Assembly: GCA_030533035.1 (NCBI GenBank)
Contig: JAUNJW010000133.1
Location: 1-5,999 of the forward strand
Direction: 5' to 3'
Source: Erysipelotrichaceae bacterium
GTDB lineage: Bacteria > Bacillota_I > Bacilli_A > Erysipelotrichales > Erysipelotrichaceae
Length of the DNA: 5,999 nt
Part shown: positions 5,482 to 5,999 of the stretch, one piece after another
Position numbering within the stretch: position 1 is the first letter of the stretch
How the letters are laid out: each line of letters opens with the position of its first letter
Translations under genes and position numbers: made by a program
The notes under the pieces: generated by a model
Told to the model about the DNA's origin: nothing
What the model saw: only the letters and a program-made list of their open reading frames with translations
Databases searched by the model: none

Positions 5482-5999
5482 ATGAAATGCACAGATATTA
5501 ATATCAGAGACCCGTTCATACTGGTATATGAAGGAAAATACTATCTCTACGGCACCAGAAGCGAAACCGCCTTTGCCGATGAGGCGTCTGGGTTCGACGT
5601 TTATATCAGCATTGATCTGGAAAACTGGGACGGTCCCTTTGAAGTCTTTCAGAGGCCGGAAAACTTCTGGAGCAGCAGATGTTACTGGGCACCCGAAGTG
5701 TACCGGCACCATGATCGATTTTATATGTTCGCGACATTTGCCGGTGAAGGCAGGCATCTTGGCACCTGCGTGCTGAGAGCAGATTCTCCCTGCGGTCCGT
5801 TTGCGATGCTGTCGGACGGCTTTGTCACACCGGCAGACCGGCGGTGCCTGGACGGAACTCTTTATATATCACCGGATGAAAAACCTTATATGGTATTCTG
5901 CATGCACGGAATGGAAGAAACCTATGACGGTGCTGTCTGCGCCATGGAACTCACAGAGGATCTGAGACAGGCTGCCGGCGAACCGGCTGAACTGTTCCG
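5482..5999 (+). CDS. Glycoside hydrolase family 43-type protein, N-terminal part
   Basis: Partial gene: 172 complete residues are visible and the frame is open to the window edge. It has no signal peptide, so it is probably cytoplasmic and would act on imported oligosaccharides. It matches the five-bladed beta-propeller GH43 arabinofuranosidases and xylosidases. The opening INIRDPFIL (6-14, Asp10) fits the family's catalytic base in the first blade. YYLYGTRSE (20-28) and CYWAPEVYRHHDRFYMF (67-83) are the repeated blade strands with the W-A-P-E-V signature. CLDGTLYIS (122-130, Asp124) fits the pKa-modulating Asp, about 114 residues after the base, as expected. The catalytic Glu is expected further on, outside the window. 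The start is the ATG with a weak AAGG site. It lies behind a terminator, so it begins a separate transcription unit. The substrate (arabinoside, xyloside or another glycan) cannot be decided. Confidence 0.85.
   Translation, partial: MKCTDINIRDPFILVYEGKYYLYGTRSETAFADEASGFDVYISIDLENWDGPFEVFQRPENFWSSRCYWAPEVYRHHDRFYMFATFAGEGRHLGTCVLRADSPCGPFAMLSDGFVTPADRRCLDGTLYISPDEKPYMVFCMHGMEETYDGAVCAMELTEDLRQAAGEPAELF

Noticed and set aside
1..5999. A phage-defence, CRISPR or mobile-element system
   Set aside because: No direct-repeat array, transposase, integrase, reverse transcriptase or nuclease motifs are seen on either strand. All long coding frames are accounted for by metabolic or transport genes.

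Overview
The window looks like a chromosomal segment from a fermentative, low-redundancy Bacillota anaerobe of the gut or rumen type, possibly Erysipelotrichales or Lachnospiraceae. This is an inference from several signs: strong AGGAGG-type ribosome binding sites, short leaders, intrinsic terminators with T-runs, a soluble fumarate-reductase-like flavoprotein, a polar amino-acid ABC transporter and a GH43 glycosidase. Base composition is near balanced by eye (not counted). I see no mobile element, CRISPR array, tRNA or rRNA. Almost all sequence is coding, and no gene-free stretch exceeds about 140 bases.

Layout, left to right. (1) 1-548, plus strand: C-terminal part of a flavocytochrome c / fumarate reductase / urocanate reductase-type FAD protein, ending at its own terminator. 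(2) 549-645: a convergent intergenic region with two back-to-back intrinsic terminators, one per strand. (3) 2605-646, minus strand: a tight two-gene operon. An ATP-grasp ligase comes first, followed 7 bases later by an alpha/beta-hydrolase esterase whose Shine-Dalgarno lies inside the last codons of the ligase gene. (4) 2606-2742: a divergent promoter region. (5) 2743-3021, plus: a small stand-alone AroQ chorismate mutase with every known catalytic position conserved, closed by a terminator. (6) 3022-3145: a leader region with a perfect 7-bp inverted repeat. (7) 3146-5391, plus: a complete three-gene polar amino-acid ABC importer (permease, ATPase, lipoprotein binding protein) with a strong terminator. 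(8) 5455 to the end, plus: a likely extended -10 promoter and the N-terminal part of a GH43-type glycosidase that runs off the window.

The importer genes clearly form one functional unit. The ATP-grasp and esterase genes are co-transcribed and probably act on the same unknown substrate: an ATP-grasp ligase activates a carboxylate and joins it to an amine, thiol or hydroxyl, and an esterase can hydrolyse or transfer an acyl group. The chorismate mutase (aromatic amino-acid branch) and the amino-acid importer next to them make amino-acid-related chemistry plausible, but the intervening terminator and divergent orientation mean this is only an association by position. The least explained item is the ATP-grasp/esterase pair; everything else is recognisable housekeeping or nutrient acquisition.
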